Origin: Sphingobacterium thalpophilum
GTDB taxonomy: Bacteria > Bacteroidota > Bacteroidia > Sphingobacteriales > Sphingobacteriaceae
Direction: 5' to 3'
Length of the DNA: 64,000 nucleotides
NCBI RefSeq assembly: GCF_901482695.1
Contig: NZ_LR590484.1
Span: forward strand, 1,116,001-1,180,000
In this document: positions 8,837 through 18,637 of the stretch, piece after piece
Position numbering within the stretch: the first letter of the stretch is position 1
How the letters are laid out: each line of letters opens with the position of its first letter
Translations under genes and position numbers: made by a program
Notes under the pieces: generated by a model
Seen by the model: only the letters and a program-made list of their open reading frames with translations
What the model was told of the DNA's origin: nothing
The model's database searches: none

Positions 8837-9622
8837 TTAATCTTTTTTCGGAGCACGGTTGCCGCCACGGTTGTTGCCACCACGGTTGTTTCCTCCGCGG
8901 CCACCTTTACGGTTGTCACGGCGTTCGCCACCACCTTCGTGGTTGCCACGTGATTTCACACCTGATGCTTGGCCAATGTTTGGAGATAAGTCACGTTTAC
9001 CGTAAACCTCACCTTTACAGATCCAAACTTTGATACCAATTTTACCGTAAGTAGTCAATGCCTCAGCTAAAGCGTAGTCGATATCGGCACGCAATGTGTG
9101 CAAAGGAGTTCTTCCTTCTTTATATTGTTCGGTACGTGCCATCTCAGCACCGCCCAAACGACCAGAACACATGATTTTGATACCTTCAGCGCCCATACGC
9201 ATGGTCGAAGCGATTGAAGTTTTCATTGCGCGACGGAATGAAATACGTGCCTCTAACTGTTTTGCAACACCTTCAGCGACTAACTTCGCATCTAATTCAG
9301 GGCGTTTGATCTCGAAAATGTTGATTTGGACATCTTTCTTTGTCAATTTTTTCAACTCTTCCTTGATCTTGTCCACTTCCTGACCACCTTTTCCGATAAC
9401 GATACCTGGACGAGCTGTGTGAATCGTAACAGTGATACGTTTTAAAGTTCTTTCGATTACAACTTTAGCTACACCACCTTTTGCAATACGAACAGAAAGA
9501 TATTTTCTGATTTTTTCGTCTTCAACTAATTTATCGGAATAGTTCTTACCTCCGAACCAGTTAGAATCCCAACCTTTGATGATTCCTAATCTGCTACCTA
9601 TTGGATTTGCTTTTTGTCCCAT
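8837..9622 (-). CDS. rpsC: 30S ribosomal protein S3 with Gly/Arg/Asn-rich tail
   Basis: S3 forms part of the mRNA entry tunnel. The 261-residue product has the N-terminal [14 protein letters not shown], the KH domain with [18 protein letters not shown], and the C domain with [21 protein letters not shown] and [14 protein letters not shown]. The last 40 or so residues are an extra low-complexity tail of [21 protein letters not shown] type, longer than in E. coli and probably disordered and RNA-binding. Confidence 0.98.
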   Translation of the reverse strand: MGQKANPIGSRLGIIKGWDSNWFGGKNYSDKLVEDEKIRKYLSVRIAKGGVAKVVIERTLKRITVTIHTARPGIVIGKGGQEVDKIKEELKKLTKKDVQINIFEIKRPELDAKLVAEGVAKQLEARISFRRAMKTSIASTMRMGAEGIKIMCSGRLGGAEMARTEQYKEGRTPLHTLRADIDYALAEALTTYGKIGIKVWICKGEVYGKRDLSPNIGQASGVKSRGNHEGGGERRDNRKGGRGGNNRGGNNRGGNRAPKKD

Positions 9623-9633
9623 TTCTCAATAAA

Positions 9634-10068
9634 TTAGTTTTGTTCAACGTTTAATTTGCTATCAACTACCAATGTAACGTGATTTGAACGTTTACGAACT
9701 CTGTATCCGCGACCTTGAGGTGCTGGGCGTAATCTTTTCAATTGACGGCCGCCACCTACAGATACTTCTTTTACATATAGTTCGCTATCCTCCACTGATT
9801 TACCTTCGTTTTTGGCTTCCCAGTTTTTGATTGCAGATAATAATAATTTTTCTACACGAGCAGCAGCTTCTTTGCTTGAGTGTTTTAAAATGTATAATGC
9901 ATTTTCAACACGCTCACCACGAATTAAGTCTACCACCAAACGCATCTTACGAGGCGAAGTAGGGCAGTTCAATAATTTGGCATCCGAAGCTCCACCTTGT
10001 TGAGCTTTCTCTTGCTCTTTGCGTTGTCTAATTAAGACAGACTTTTTAAGTTTTTTTGTTGCTTCCAT
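9634..10068 (-). CDS. rplV: 50S ribosomal protein L22
   Basis: L22 lines the peptide exit tunnel with its beta hairpin. The 144-residue product has [26 protein letters not shown] and the hairpin region with [31 protein letters not shown]. An N-terminal extension of about 25 basic residues precedes the core. It lies between rpsS and rpsC as usual. Confidence 0.98.
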   Translation of the reverse strand: MEATKKLKKSVLIRQRKEQEKAQQGGASDAKLLNCPTSPRKMRLVVDLIRGERVENALYILKHSSKEAAARVEKLLLSAIKNWEAKNEGKSVEDSELYVKEVSVGGGRQLKRLRPAPQGRGYRVRKRSNHVTLVVDSKLNVEQN

Positions 10069-10074
10069 TACCTA

Positions 10075-10340
10075 TTATTTTTTCTTTTCTGCGTGGCCTC
10101 TGAATGTACGCGTAGGCGCGAATTCACCAAGCTTGTGACCTACCATATTTTCCGTTACATAAACAGGGATAAATTTATTCCCGTTGTGCACTGCGAAGGT
10201 ATGGCCAACAAAATCAGGTGAAATCATTGATCTACGAGACCATGTTTTGATAACTGACTTTTTGTTAGTTTCATTCATAGAAAGAACTTTTCTTTCTAAG
10301 TTGTGATCGATATAAGGACCTTTTTTAATTGAACGAGCCA

Positions 10341-10341
<1 letters not shown>
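10075..10341 (-). CDS. rpsS: 30S ribosomal protein S19
   Basis: Head protein that contacts S13 and bridges the subunits. The 88 residues start [20 protein letters not shown] and contain [24 protein letters not shown] and [19 protein letters not shown], all diagnostic. It overlaps the rplB stop by one base. Confidence 0.98.
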
Positions 10342-11168
<827 letters not shown>

Positions 11169-11174
11169 TTTTTA

Positions 11175-11465
11175 TTATATAGTACTGTAAAAGTCAATAG
11201 TTTCGCCATCTTTAATTGTAATGATAGCTTTTTTATACTTAGGAGCTCTACCAGATACAAAACCTGCTTTCGTGTAACGGCTTTTCGCTTTACCGGCTAC
11301 TACCGCAGTGTTTACAGCAACAACTGTAACACCGAACATAGCTTCAACAGCTGATTTAATCTGGATTTTGTTTGCTCTGTGATCTACTTTGAAAGCGTAA
11401 CGGTTCAATTTTTCCGTTAAGATAGAAGCTTTCTCAGTCAAGATAGGTTTTTTGATAATTTCCAT
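11175..11465 (-). CDS. rplW: 50S ribosomal protein L23
   Basis: Exit-tunnel protein and the main docking site for trigger factor and SRP. The 96-residue sequence begins MEIIKKPILTEKASILTEKLNRYAFKVDHRANKIQIK and has the EAMFGVTVVAVNTAVV motif. It follows rplD by one base. Confidence 0.97.
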   Translation of the reverse strand: MEIIKKPILTEKASILTEKLNRYAFKVDHRANKIQIKSAVEAMFGVTVVAVNTAVVAGKAKSRYTKAGFVSGRAPKYKKAIITIKDGETIDFYSTI

Positions 11466-11466
11466 A

Positions 11467-12096
11467 TTACTTAGCTAGTGCTTCCTCCAAAGTTTTAACA
11501 GAATCTGTAGTTAACAACAATTTTGTCGCGTTCAATACATCATATGTATTCAAATCTGAAGCAACAACAACTTTTGCTTTTTTCAAGTTTCTGCTTGATA
11601 AATAAACATTTTTATCGTATGCTGGTAAAACCAATAAGGTTTTTTCATCAGCAATATTCAACGCGTTTACTAAAGCAACATAGTTTTTTGTTTTGCAAGA
11701 ATCGAATTGAACTGCATCCAAAACAACTACATTGTTATCTTTCGCTTTGTAAGACAGCGCTGATTTACGTGCTACTTGTTTCAATTTTTTGTTCAATTTG
11801 AACGAGTAGTCACGAGGTTGAGGACCGAATACACGACCACCACCATTAAACAATGGAGATTTGATAGAACCCGCACGAGCACCACCAGTACCTTTTTGTT
11901 TGTGTAATTTACGAGTAGAACCCGCGATTTCGTTACGTTGTTTAGATTTGTGAGTTCCTTGGCGTTGGTTCGCTAAGTATTGTTTCACATCCAAATAGAT
12001 CGCATGATCGTTAGGCTCTAACCCAAATACCGACTCAGGAAGTTGCACCTTGGCACCTGTTTCTTTACCTGATAAATTTAAAACTTTAACTTCCAT
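11467..12096 (-). CDS. rplD: 50S ribosomal protein L4
   Basis: Exit-tunnel protein; in E. coli it also regulates the S10 operon. The 209-residue product contains [47 protein letters not shown], the extended loop signature of L4, and a C-terminal Rossmann-like domain. It lies between rplC and rplW with 5- and 1-base spacers. Confidence 0.98.
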   Translation of the reverse strand: MEVKVLNLSGKETGAKVQLPESVFGLEPNDHAIYLDVKQYLANQRQGTHKSKQRNEIAGSTRKLHKQKGTGGARAGSIKSPLFNGGGRVFGPQPRDYSFKLNKKLKQVARKSALSYKAKDNNVVVLDAVQFDSCKTKNYVALVNALNIADEKTLLVLPAYDKNVYLSSRNLKKAKVVVASDLNTYDVLNATKLLLTTDSVKTLEEALAK

Positions 12097-12101
12097 CTCT
12101 A

Positions 12102-12719
12102 CTATTTGTCTACGATTACATAAGAACCTTTAGCTCCTGGAATGGAACCACTAACAACGATAAGGTTTTGCTCAGCGTAAACTTTCAACACCTGTAAGTT
12201 TTGAATTTTAACCCTGTCACCACCTGTACGACCAGCCATGCGCATACCTTTGAATACGCGTGAAGGCCATGATGAAGCACCTAATGAACCTGGAGCACGT
12301 AGTCTATTGTGCTGACCGTGAGTCGCACCACCTACACCACCAAATCCATGACGTTTCATTACCCCTTGGAAACCTTTACCTTTTGAAGTACCGACTACAT
12401 CTACGTACTCACCTTCTTCAAAAATTGTAACGTCAACTACGTCACCAAGTTGTTTTGCATCTGGGAAAGTTTTAAACTCTACCAACTTACGCTTAGGCGT
12501 TGTATTTGCTTTCGCAAAATGCCCTTTCAAAGGAGCTGTCGTGTTTTTCTCCTTAGCTTCGTCGAAACCAAGTTGAATTGCCGAGTAGCCGTCCTTTTCT
12601 TCCGTACGTATCTGCGTAACCACGCACGGCCCAGCCTGAATCACTGTACAAGGAATATTTTTCCCTTCAGCATTAAACAGGCTTGTCATTCCTACTTTTT
12701 TTCCAATAATACCTGACAT
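12102..12719 (-). CDS. rplC: 50S ribosomal protein L3, first gene of the cluster
   Basis: L3 starts 50S assembly. The 205-residue product begins [32 protein letters not shown] and contains [55 protein letters not shown], the family signature. It is the first gene after a well-matched promoter; the expected upstream neighbour rpsJ (S10) is missing and a plus-strand DinB-like gene takes its place. Confidence 0.98.
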   Translation of the reverse strand: MSGIIGKKVGMTSLFNAEGKNIPCTVIQAGPCVVTQIRTEEKDGYSAIQLGFDEAKEKNTTAPLKGHFAKANTTPKRKLVEFKTFPDAKQLGDVVDVTIFEEGEYVDVVGTSKGKGFQGVMKRHGFGGVGGATHGQHNRLRAPGSLGASSWPSRVFKGMRMAGRTGGDRVKIQNLQVLKVYAEQNLIVVSGSIPGAKGSYVIVDK

Positions 12720-12747
12720 GTTGTAAATTAATTAATTAAAAGTCCTT

Positions 12748-12765
12748 CGAAGCAGTAGGGCTTCG
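12748..12765 (-). promoter_or_regulatory. Small hairpin in the rplC leader
   Basis: CGAAGC and GCTTCG pair as six base pairs with a six-base loop in the roughly 70-base leader between the predicted start of transcription and rplC. It could be part of a feedback-control leader of the kind known for ribosomal operons, but the structure is small and the role unproven. Confidence 0.3.
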
Positions 12766-12796
12766 CTCAAGACATACTATTCCCATTAAGGGACTG

Positions 12797-12827
12797 CAAA
12801 GTTACAAACATTTTTATAACTGTCAAA
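12797..12827 (-). promoter_or_regulatory. Main promoter of the ribosomal cluster
   Basis: On the minus strand TTTG (12824-12827), exactly 19 bases, then TAACTTTG (12797-12804) match the Bacteroidota housekeeping promoter TTTG-N19-TAnnTTTG at every fixed position. Predicted transcription start is near 12790, about 70 bases before rplC. The position explains transcription of the whole cluster to the left. Confidence 0.85.
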
Positions 12828-13052
12828 TAATTAATGAATTATTTTTCTTATATTTCTTAGCTCCATTTCATGGAGTCTACTCTCCGTACCCCATTCCCCG
12901 CTGTCACCGACAATCGAAAATAATCTGAAAACAATCTTTTTATTTTTTCTGCTGCCATACAGCTGTCGTAGCCTGTGGTAATTTTGACTTGTCTTACAAC
13001 ATTAGGGACAAACGAACCGAGCGGCGTGCGCTCATGAAATAATTAAATAGAT

Positions 13053-13523
13053 ATGAAAACAGAAATCATTTCCAAAAACACTTTGCTCGAGCATTGGCTG
13101 GGCCACAGAAATCTAACAAGACAGACAATTGATAGATTTCCAGAAGAGGAATTATTCAATTTTAAGGTGGAAGGTATGCGTCCTTTTGCTGCCATGGTCA
13201 AAGAATTGCTGGGGATCGCCGTACCCGGACTTCAGGAAATTGTCGATAACAAAAGTGGTGAGCTTGATGAGAACCTGAATTATTCAACGAAAGCGCAATT
13301 GTTGCAGGCATGGGACGAAGCCACCCCACAAATCATCGAATTGTTCGGAAAAATTCCAGAAGACCGTTTTACGGAAGAGTTCAACTTATTTGGACAATAC
13401 AAGTCACCGATCATCCACAGCATACTTTATTTTATCGACAATGAAATTCATCACCGTGGCCAGGGATACGTTTACCTGCGCTTACTTGGTATTGAACCTC
13501 CATTTTTCTGGGAGCGGGAATAA
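13053..13523 (+). CDS. DinB-family protein (putative metal-dependent)
   Basis: The 156-residue product is predicted to be a four-helix bundle of the DinB/YfiT-like group, whose members bind a metal through three histidines; many are of unknown role and some are thiol transferases. Visible features are the first-helix HWLGHRNLTRQTI, and the C-terminal ILYFIDNEIHHRGQGYVYLRLLGI, with the HHRGQ motif typical of the group and a likely third histidine (His14 or His17) in the first helix. It is a single gene diverging from rplC and followed by a hairpin terminator. The substrate cannot be read from the sequence. Confidence 0.8.
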   Translation: MKTEIISKNTLLEHWLGHRNLTRQTIDRFPEEELFNFKVEGMRPFAAMVKELLGIAVPGLQEIVDNKSGELDENLNYSTKAQLLQAWDEATPQIIELFGKIPEDRFTEEFNLFGQYKSPIIHSILYFIDNEIHHRGQGYVYLRLLGIEPPFFWERE

Positions 13524-13560
13524 TCAGCAAGTCTGATATTTTAGGATGAGAACAAGAGAC

Positions 13561-13607
13561 ATACGTGTTCGGGTTGAAATCCGGGCACGTATTCATTCCA
13601 TTTTTTT
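13561..13607 (+). terminator. Terminator after the DinB-like gene
   Basis: ATACGTG (13561-13567) pairs with CACGTAT (13586-13592), with further pairing of CGG/CCG inside, and a run of seven T follows at 13601-13607. The T-run begins eight bases after the stem, so it is a slightly imperfect intrinsic terminator. Confidence 0.5.
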
Positions 13608-13652
13608 GCAAACTCACTTACTGAAATATAATTCATAGCTTTTGATTATATC

Positions 13653-13718
13653 TGCCGTTACCGGCAAATATACGACAAATTACAACTACATATTGCTTAA
13701 TTATTGCCGATAACGGCA
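13653..13718. repeat. Two copies of a TGCCG-N4-CGGCA palindrome
   Basis: TGCCGTTACCGGCA (13653-13666) and TGCCGATAACGGCA (13705-13718) are each palindromic and are near-perfect inverted copies of one another (one mismatch over 15 bases, TGCCGTTACCGGCAA against TTGCCGATAACGGCA). Their centres are 52 bases apart, about five helical turns. Such pairs are typical operators for dimeric repressors that loop DNA. They lie between two convergent genes, with no obvious promoter or target gene. Confidence 0.6.
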
Positions 13719-13810
13719 TGATTAAGGATTTTATCATAAAGATCGAATCATCTTGGACTTGGCAAATACTCGAAATATGTTCCAAGGGATAAAGCCCTGA
13801 CTCAATGGCT

Positions 13811-14764
13811 TCAGACTTGGGTGAGTGCGGCAGTCAGCAGTTCTCTCACGATTTCTTTCAGTGACTGTGGTTCGATAATCTTCCCCCGATCTGCAAACAT
13901 CAGATACCAGCGCGCAAAGCCATTCTCCATATTGATACAGTCAAAATGCATTTCGACATGATTGTCTGTCACCACCTCTTTCTGAAAACCAAAATAGTCG
14001 CGGTCCCATTCCATATATCTCGCTATTTCTTTATCCACCTGCACCACCACTTTTGTCGTCGGCAGTTCGTGTCTTTTATTCAGGAAAAAGGAAAGTTCGG
14101 GGTGCTCCTTACTGAAATCGTCAGGCAGCATACGTATATTGCTGATCCGGTCGAGGCGAAACTGCCGATAGTCATTCCGCAGTCTGCAAAAAGCGAGGAT
14201 ATACCAGAATTTGCTTTCCACAAAAATACCGACCGCTTCAATTTCCCGTTTTTCTGGAGATCTGTCTGTCGGTTTCGCGTAATAGATTTCGACGCATTTT
14301 CTGGCAGCCATACTTTCGATCAAGGTATTGGTTCCATAAGTCAGCTTTTCGTTAAACTGATGACGTCCTCCCCGCACAAGGAACTTATCCCCCACCATGG
14401 CGACCTGTTCCTTTTCGTTGCCTCTCAGTATCGCCTTCATCTTCAGGAGAGCGGTCGCAAAGTGATGCGCCAGATTCCTGTCGGTATATTTTTCGACCAA
14501 TTTTTCAGCCGCAACAAAACTCAGTGCTTCCTCCCGCGTGAACTGCAAGGGTGGCATTTTATAGCCTTCTACTAATGAGTAGCCACTTCCTGCCTCACCA
14601 TAGATGGGCACACCAGCCTGCATTAGAGAACGGATATCACGATATATCGTGCGCAGACTCACTTCAAATTTTTCTGCCAGCGAAGCTGCAGTTACCACAG
14701 GCTTGGCCTGCAGATGCATATAAATAGCAAGTATACGGTCAAATCTTTTCTGAATGTCGGTCAT
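13811..14764 (-). CDS. YafY-type HTH/WYL-domain transcriptional regulator
   Basis: The 317-residue product (from the ATG at 14764; an in-frame ATG at 14824 would add 20 non-conserved residues) has an N-terminal HTH (KRFDRILAIYMHLQ...VTAASLAEKFEVSLRTIYRDIRSLMQAGVPI, about residues 5-55) followed by GSGYSL and a WYL domain around residues 140-220. There the triad region reads RKCVEIYYAK and ESKFWYILAFCRLRNDYRQFRLDRI. WYL domains sense nucleotides or other ligands and control stress or defence genes. It ends convergently with the DinB-like gene; its target is unknown. Confidence 0.85.
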   Translation of the reverse strand: MTDIQKRFDRILAIYMHLQAKPVVTAASLAEKFEVSLRTIYRDIRSLMQAGVPIYGEAGSGYSLVEGYKMPPLQFTREEALSFVAAEKLVEKYTDRNLAHHFATALLKMKAILRGNEKEQVAMVGDKFLVRGGRHQFNEKLTYGTNTLIESMAARKCVEIYYAKPTDRSPEKREIEAVGIFVESKFWYILAFCRLRNDYRQFRLDRISNIRMLPDDFSKEHPELSFFLNKRHELPTTKVVVQVDKEIARYMEWDRDYFGFQKEVVTDNHVEMHFDCINMENGFARWYLMFADRGKIIEPQSLKEIVRELLTAALTQV

Positions 14765-14824
14765 AGGGATAAAGGTACGACAAAAAACATTTCGCATGCT
14801 ATCCCCAAAAGGGTGCGGCAACAT

Positions 14825-15275
14825 CTAAAGTACCTCCAACGGAGGACAAAATATCTTTTCTCGCAGTATTTGGACTTATAGGAGCTACTCACGAATCGAA
14901 AGGACGTGAACAAACGTCTTAACAGCTATTTATCACACTTTTGTGTAGTAAACCATTATTTTCTTTGAAAAGGGAATTTTTATATATAAATTGGATAGAG
15001 CTTAAAGAAACAAAGATCGTTGACAAAAAACAACACCATTACATCTTTATACATTAAGACATTTTAACCAATTATAAACTAATTTTTTAATACGGTATCA
15101 ATATGGCGCTATTAAAAAAGCTCACCCTCAACCTATATCGAACTCTCAGTGCTGAATATATCTAATAACAGAAACTACCTACAGCAATATATGACAGACT
15201 ATCAACTGATACAGACTTATTTCGAAATACGACCTAGGCAGTTTTTAGCAAGCATGAAATTTAAACTTTAAAAAC
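14825..15275. other. Gene-poor AT-rich gap with two short ORFs
   Basis: This 451-base stretch holds no full gene. Two short plus-strand frames are present: 15103-15165 (MALLKKLTLNLYRTLSAEYI) and 15191-15271 (MTDYQLIQTYFEIRPRQFL...), the second ending five bases before the next gene. There is also a small palindrome ACACTTTTGTGTAG at 14935-14948, resembling ACACAATAGTGTAG at 20262-20275. No clear consensus promoter was found. Confidence 0.4.
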
Positions 15276-16898
15276 ATGGATAATAACGAAATGAAAAAAC
15301 CGTCTTATTATATTTTTAATCTTCTATTTCTCATATTTTTTTTCATGCCATTCCTTTGTATCGGTCAGAAATCTGACGAAGCCGTCGTCATGGGGACTAT
15401 TTATTTTAGCAAGGATCTGGAAAAGAAGAGCCACAAATATTTTACCGATGAACTATTTGTTTTTCCCCCTCATAATGGGTATGAATTTAATAAGTATATA
15501 AAAAAGAGAATTAAAGTGGATTCAAAAGGGCGTTTTAAAGCGGCGGTTAATCTGGAAATGCCGACTATGCTCCAATTGAAGATTAGCTCCAAGAAAATCT
15601 ATATTTTCGTAAAGCCTATGTCTATTTTGGAGTTGAATATCAATGTAGGACGTCTTGGTGAAATAGATGTTAGTTTCCATGGCGATCTTTCCACCGAAAA
15701 CAAAAACTTTCAGCAGTTATATTGGAAAAGAGAGCCTTTGAAAGAGATTACTGATTTTTTGATTATGAACAAAGATACAATGGATACCAGACGTTGTTTG
15801 GATAGCACGTTTCATTTGTATCGACGTTTTATTAAACCATTGGATGAGCTTTTAGTTCAAAAAAAAATTGATAGTACCTTTTATAAAATAGCCGAGCGCA
15901 ATTTAGCCGACCGTGCTCTTTCCGTAGGATTAATTTATAATTACAATAGACATAATCCCGAAGAAAAGGATTCGGTTTTTATGCGACGGAGGTCGTTAAC
16001 AGATAGCATCACTGCCCGAAAAACAAAATTGGACTCCATACAATTAACTGTAATTCATAATTTTCTGTTGAGTGACTATCAATCTAAAATAGCAAGAGAA
16101 CAATCTGTCACAAATTTCGGGGTATACAACCTCTTTGGACCATATGCGGATTCAAGCATACTCCCAAGTAATTTCTTTGAGCACATCGCATTCAATGCTA
16201 TAATGTGGCAATATGAACACAGTTCTTCGGAATTTAACTTTATTAAAGGTGCTAAATTATTTATGGAGACCTTTCCTAAAGGTTCCCGAACCGCATTCTT
16301 AAAACCTCTTCTCAAACATTATGAAGAAAATCCCGTCGTCTATCAAACTGGAAATGATCTTACAGACACCTCACGTACATTGTGTTTCTTCAATATGCCT
16401 AACCATAAAAGCTTAGGCTTGAGTAAAGTAAAAGAGCAGATCAAACCTTTTTTTCAGGAAATCGCAAATGGCAGGTTTTTATTGGTCGATTTTTGGGCCA
16501 CATGGTGCCACCCTTGCATTGAAGAATTCAAGTATAGTCCAATTTTGTATGAAGAACTCCGGAGTCGAAATATGCAATATGTTTATGCTTCAATTGACGA
16601 TCGTGAAAATCGTATTAAATGGGAAAAATACATTATCAATAATGATCTTAAGGGCTGCCATTTAATGCTTTCTCAATCTTTGTATAATGAATTTAAAGAA
16701 AACATTCAATTAAAATCGATTCCACGTTATATACTGATCGATCCCAAAGGAAATATTATAAAAAAAGATCTCGCCCGCCCTTCTTCGATGAAGAAACTAT
16801 TAGCCGAAATTGATGAATTTCATAAATCAGATACATCGCAAACTTTCAATCACTCTGATCCGGATACAATAGCTGAGAATTACCATTCCGAACGGTAA
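15276..16898 (+). CDS. TlpA-like thioredoxin-domain exported protein
   Basis: A 540-residue exported protein. A signal anchor or signal peptide lies at about residues 10-30 (YYIFNLLFLIFFFMPFLCIG). A long middle region of unknown fold is followed by a C-terminal thioredoxin-like domain at about 395-520, with the redox motif FWATWCHPCIEEF and the cis-proline region LKSIPRYILIDPKG. Such proteins reduce or oxidise disulfides in the periplasm or at the cell surface of Bacteroidota. An in-frame ATG five codons later is an alternative start. The following reading frame, 28 bases on, is a broken small secreted-protein gene. Confidence 0.85.
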   Translation: MDNNEMKKPSYYIFNLLFLIFFFMPFLCIGQKSDEAVVMGTIYFSKDLEKKSHKYFTDELFVFPPHNGYEFNKYIKKRIKVDSKGRFKAAVNLEMPTMLQLKISSKKIYIFVKPMSILELNINVGRLGEIDVSFHGDLSTENKNFQQLYWKREPLKEITDFLIMNKDTMDTRRCLDSTFHLYRRFIKPLDELLVQKKIDSTFYKIAERNLADRALSVGLIYNYNRHNPEEKDSVFMRRRSLTDSITARKTKLDSIQLTVIHNFLLSDYQSKIAREQSVTNFGVYNLFGPYADSSILPSNFFEHIAFNAIMWQYEHSSSEFNFIKGAKLFMETFPKGSRTAFLKPLLKHYEENPVVYQTGNDLTDTSRTLCFFNMPNHKSLGLSKVKEQIKPFFQEIANGRFLLVDFWATWCHPCIEEFKYSPILYEELRSRNMQYVYASIDDRENRIKWEKYIINNDLKGCHLMLSQSLYNEFKENIQLKSIPRYILIDPKGNIIKKDLARPSSMKKLLAEIDEFHKSDTSQTFNHSDPDTIAENYHSER

Positions 16899-16926
16899 AA
16901 ACCTTTTTATAAAAAAAACGAGAATC

Positions 16927-17318
16927 ATGATGGGACTACGATACATAATATCTCTTTCTATTCTTTTAATACTTACCTCTGTCACAGGCAACTGCCAGAC
17001 TAGAAAGCATCAAACTTCAACCCTTATCATTGAATATGATAAAGATATTCATACACATTACTTGACTGAAGTAAAATTTTATCCACCCATAGGTGGGAAG
17101 TTTTATAATAGTAGCATCCCATTTGAAGGAGCAATTGACAGTATAAAGCATGAGGAGTAAAGGGCGTGGTTACATGCGAGGATGCACTTATTTTGAAGAA
17201 ATCCTTTAAAGGGGCATTTATTGTTAATTATGACTATGTTTTACAGATTGAATATATTGATGATGTCAATCTTGCGTATAGCGTCTTAAATGCAATCTTT
17301 CCAAGTTCGAGGGTGTAA
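16927..17318 (+). pseudogene. Small secreted protein gene broken by a frameshift
   Basis: The first frame (16927-17160) encodes a signal peptide (MMGLRYIISLSILLILTSVTG) and 55 more residues, then stops. A second frame continues without a break through GVVTCEDALILKKSFKGAF and IEYIDDVNLAYSVLN and ends at 17318. The two frames meet near 17154-17162, so a single one-base change would join them into one product of about 130 residues. The family is not recognised. It lies directly upstream of an IS256 remnant, so decay of the locus is likely. Confidence 0.6.
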
Positions 17319-17325
17319 ATTGAAC

Positions 17326-17459
17326 TGTGTCACATAAAAAAATTATATATTTAGACACAGACAATGAACAAGGAGAAATTTGATTTTGATCGCTTCAAAG
17401 AGGAAGCGATGAAAGGCCTTTATGAAGGTAAGAAAATGGGGGGTACCGATGGTGTATAG
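17326..17459 (+). mobile_element. 5' remnant of an IS256-family element
   Basis: The ATG at 17364 opens a 31-codon frame MNKEKFDFDRFKEEAMKGLY-EGKKMGGTDG, the N-terminus of IS256-type transposases. The frame is cut off by the left end of an IS3-family element and stops inside it. The preceding ACTGTGTCACATAAAA fits an IS256-like terminal repeat. The remaining roughly 370 codons are missing from both sides of the IS3 copy. Confidence 0.75.
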
Positions 17460-17504
17460 TACTCCCCAAAAACTGGACAACTGCGTAAATGTTTAAATTA
17501 GCAG

Positions 17505-17789
17505 TTGAAAATGAAAAAGGAACGTAGAAAATTCAGTTCAGGCTTTAAGACGAAGGTAGCCATAGAAGCCATTAAAGAGCAACAGAGCATCCAGGAACTG
17601 GCGGCGAAATATGAGTTACATCCCACGCAGATCAACAGCTGGAAACGTGAATTTCTGGCCAATGCCGAACAGGTGTTCGCCAGTGAAAAGAGAGAAGAGA
17701 AAGATGATTCGAAAGAGAAAGAACTCTATTCCAAGATCGGTGAGTTACAGATCCAGGTGGATTTCTTAAAAAAAGTATTGGGGAAATGA
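17505..17789 (+). CDS. IS3-family transposase OrfA (HTH)
   Basis: The 94-residue product binds the element ends. It has an HTH of the Tnp_1 type (FSSGFKTKVAIEAIKEQQSIQELAAKYELHPTQINSWKREFLANA) and a C-terminal leucine-zipper-like helix (ELYSKIGELQIQVDFLKKVLG). Near the end the codons TTA AAA AAA GTA contain A7 then G at 17768-17775 in the right phase for -1 slippage into orfB. Confidence 0.92.
   Translation: MKMKKERRKFSSGFKTKVAIEAIKEQQSIQELAAKYELHPTQINSWKREFLANAEQVFASEKREEKDDSKEKELYSKIGELQIQVDFLKKVLGK
17768..17775 (+). promoter_or_regulatory. Programmed -1 frameshift site, A7G
   Basis: The heptamer A AAA AAA followed by G lies in the orfA frame so that a -1 slip places ribosomes in AGT ATT GGG GAA ATG AGC, the orfB frame. 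This would make the OrfAB fusion transposase, the active form known for IS3-family elements. The phase was checked against both frames. Confidence 0.75.
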
Positions 17790-18637
17790 GCATGGAAGCG
17801 AAACGCAAACTGGTTTCCCCGTCCGAAAAAAAGATCAGCGTTTCGGAGCAGTGCAAACTTATCGGCCTTCCGCGCAGTAATTATTACTACAGACCCAAAG
17901 GGGAATCGCTGTTCAACCAGAGAATAATGAGGCTGATAGATCGGAAATTCCTTGACTGTCCCTTCTATGGAGTGGAACGGATGACATCCTACCTGAAATA
18001 TGACTTGGGTCATCCAGTGGGGGAAAAGCGGGTAAGACGTCTTTACCACATGATGAACCTGAGAGCTATCTGTCCGAAAAAGAACCTGAGCAAGGCAAAT
18101 AAAGCGGATTACAAATATCCCTATCTGCTCAGGGGACTGAAAATCGAACGTGCAAATCAGGTATGGCAGGCCGATATCACCTATATCCCCATGTTCCGTG
18201 GCTTTATGTACCTGTTTGCCATTATTGATGTGTACAGCAGGAAGATTGTTGGCTGGTCTGTGGGCAATACCATGAACGTGGAATGGTGCAGGGATGTGTT
18301 ATTGGAAGCCATAGGGACTTATGGTGTGCCTGAAATATTCAATACCGATCAGGGCTCTCAATTCACTTCTCCCGTATTCACCAAAGCGCTAAAGGATCAT
18401 CATATCGAGATCTCAATGGATGGTAAGGGCCGTGCACTGGATAACATATTTATTGAAAGGTTCTGGGGATCAATCAAAAGGGAGAAAATCTATATCAATC
18501 CCCCTAATGGAGGGGTTGATCTCTACCGACAGGTCAGAGATTATATCGCCTTTTATAATTCTGAGCGACGGCACAAATCTATCGGTAGGGTTACACCTGA
18601 TGAAAAATATGCAGATAAAGTGAAAAATGTATCTTAA
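17786..18637 (+). CDS. IS3-family transposase OrfB (DDE integrase core)
   Basis: The 283-residue product has an N-terminal HTH_21-like region (YYYRPKGESLFNQRIMRLIDRKFLDCPFYGVERM) and an rve integrase core. The catalytic triad is visible: Asp in WQADITYIPM, Asp in NTDQGSQFTS, Glu in NIFIERFWGSIKRE. The C-terminal FYNSERRHKSIGRVTPDE is typical. It overlaps orfA by four bases (ATGA) and is probably made as an OrfAB fusion. Confidence 0.95.
   Translation: MSMEAKRKLVSPSEKKISVSEQCKLIGLPRSNYYYRPKGESLFNQRIMRLIDRKFLDCPFYGVERMTSYLKYDLGHPVGEKRVRRLYHMMNLRAICPKKNLSKANKADYKYPYLLRGLKIERANQVWQADITYIPMFRGFMYLFAIIDVYSRKIVGWSVGNTMNVEWCRDVLLEAIGTYGVPEIFNTDQGSQFTSPVFTKALKDHHIEISMDGKGRALDNIFIERFWGSIKREKIYINPPNGGVDLYRQVRDYIAFYNSERRHKSIGRVTPDEKYADKVKNVS

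Noticed and set aside
13946..14575. 209-codon plus-strand frame opposite the WYL regulator
   Set aside because: The WYL/HTH motifs on the minus strand are clear; the plus frame gives Phe/His-rich shadow protein.
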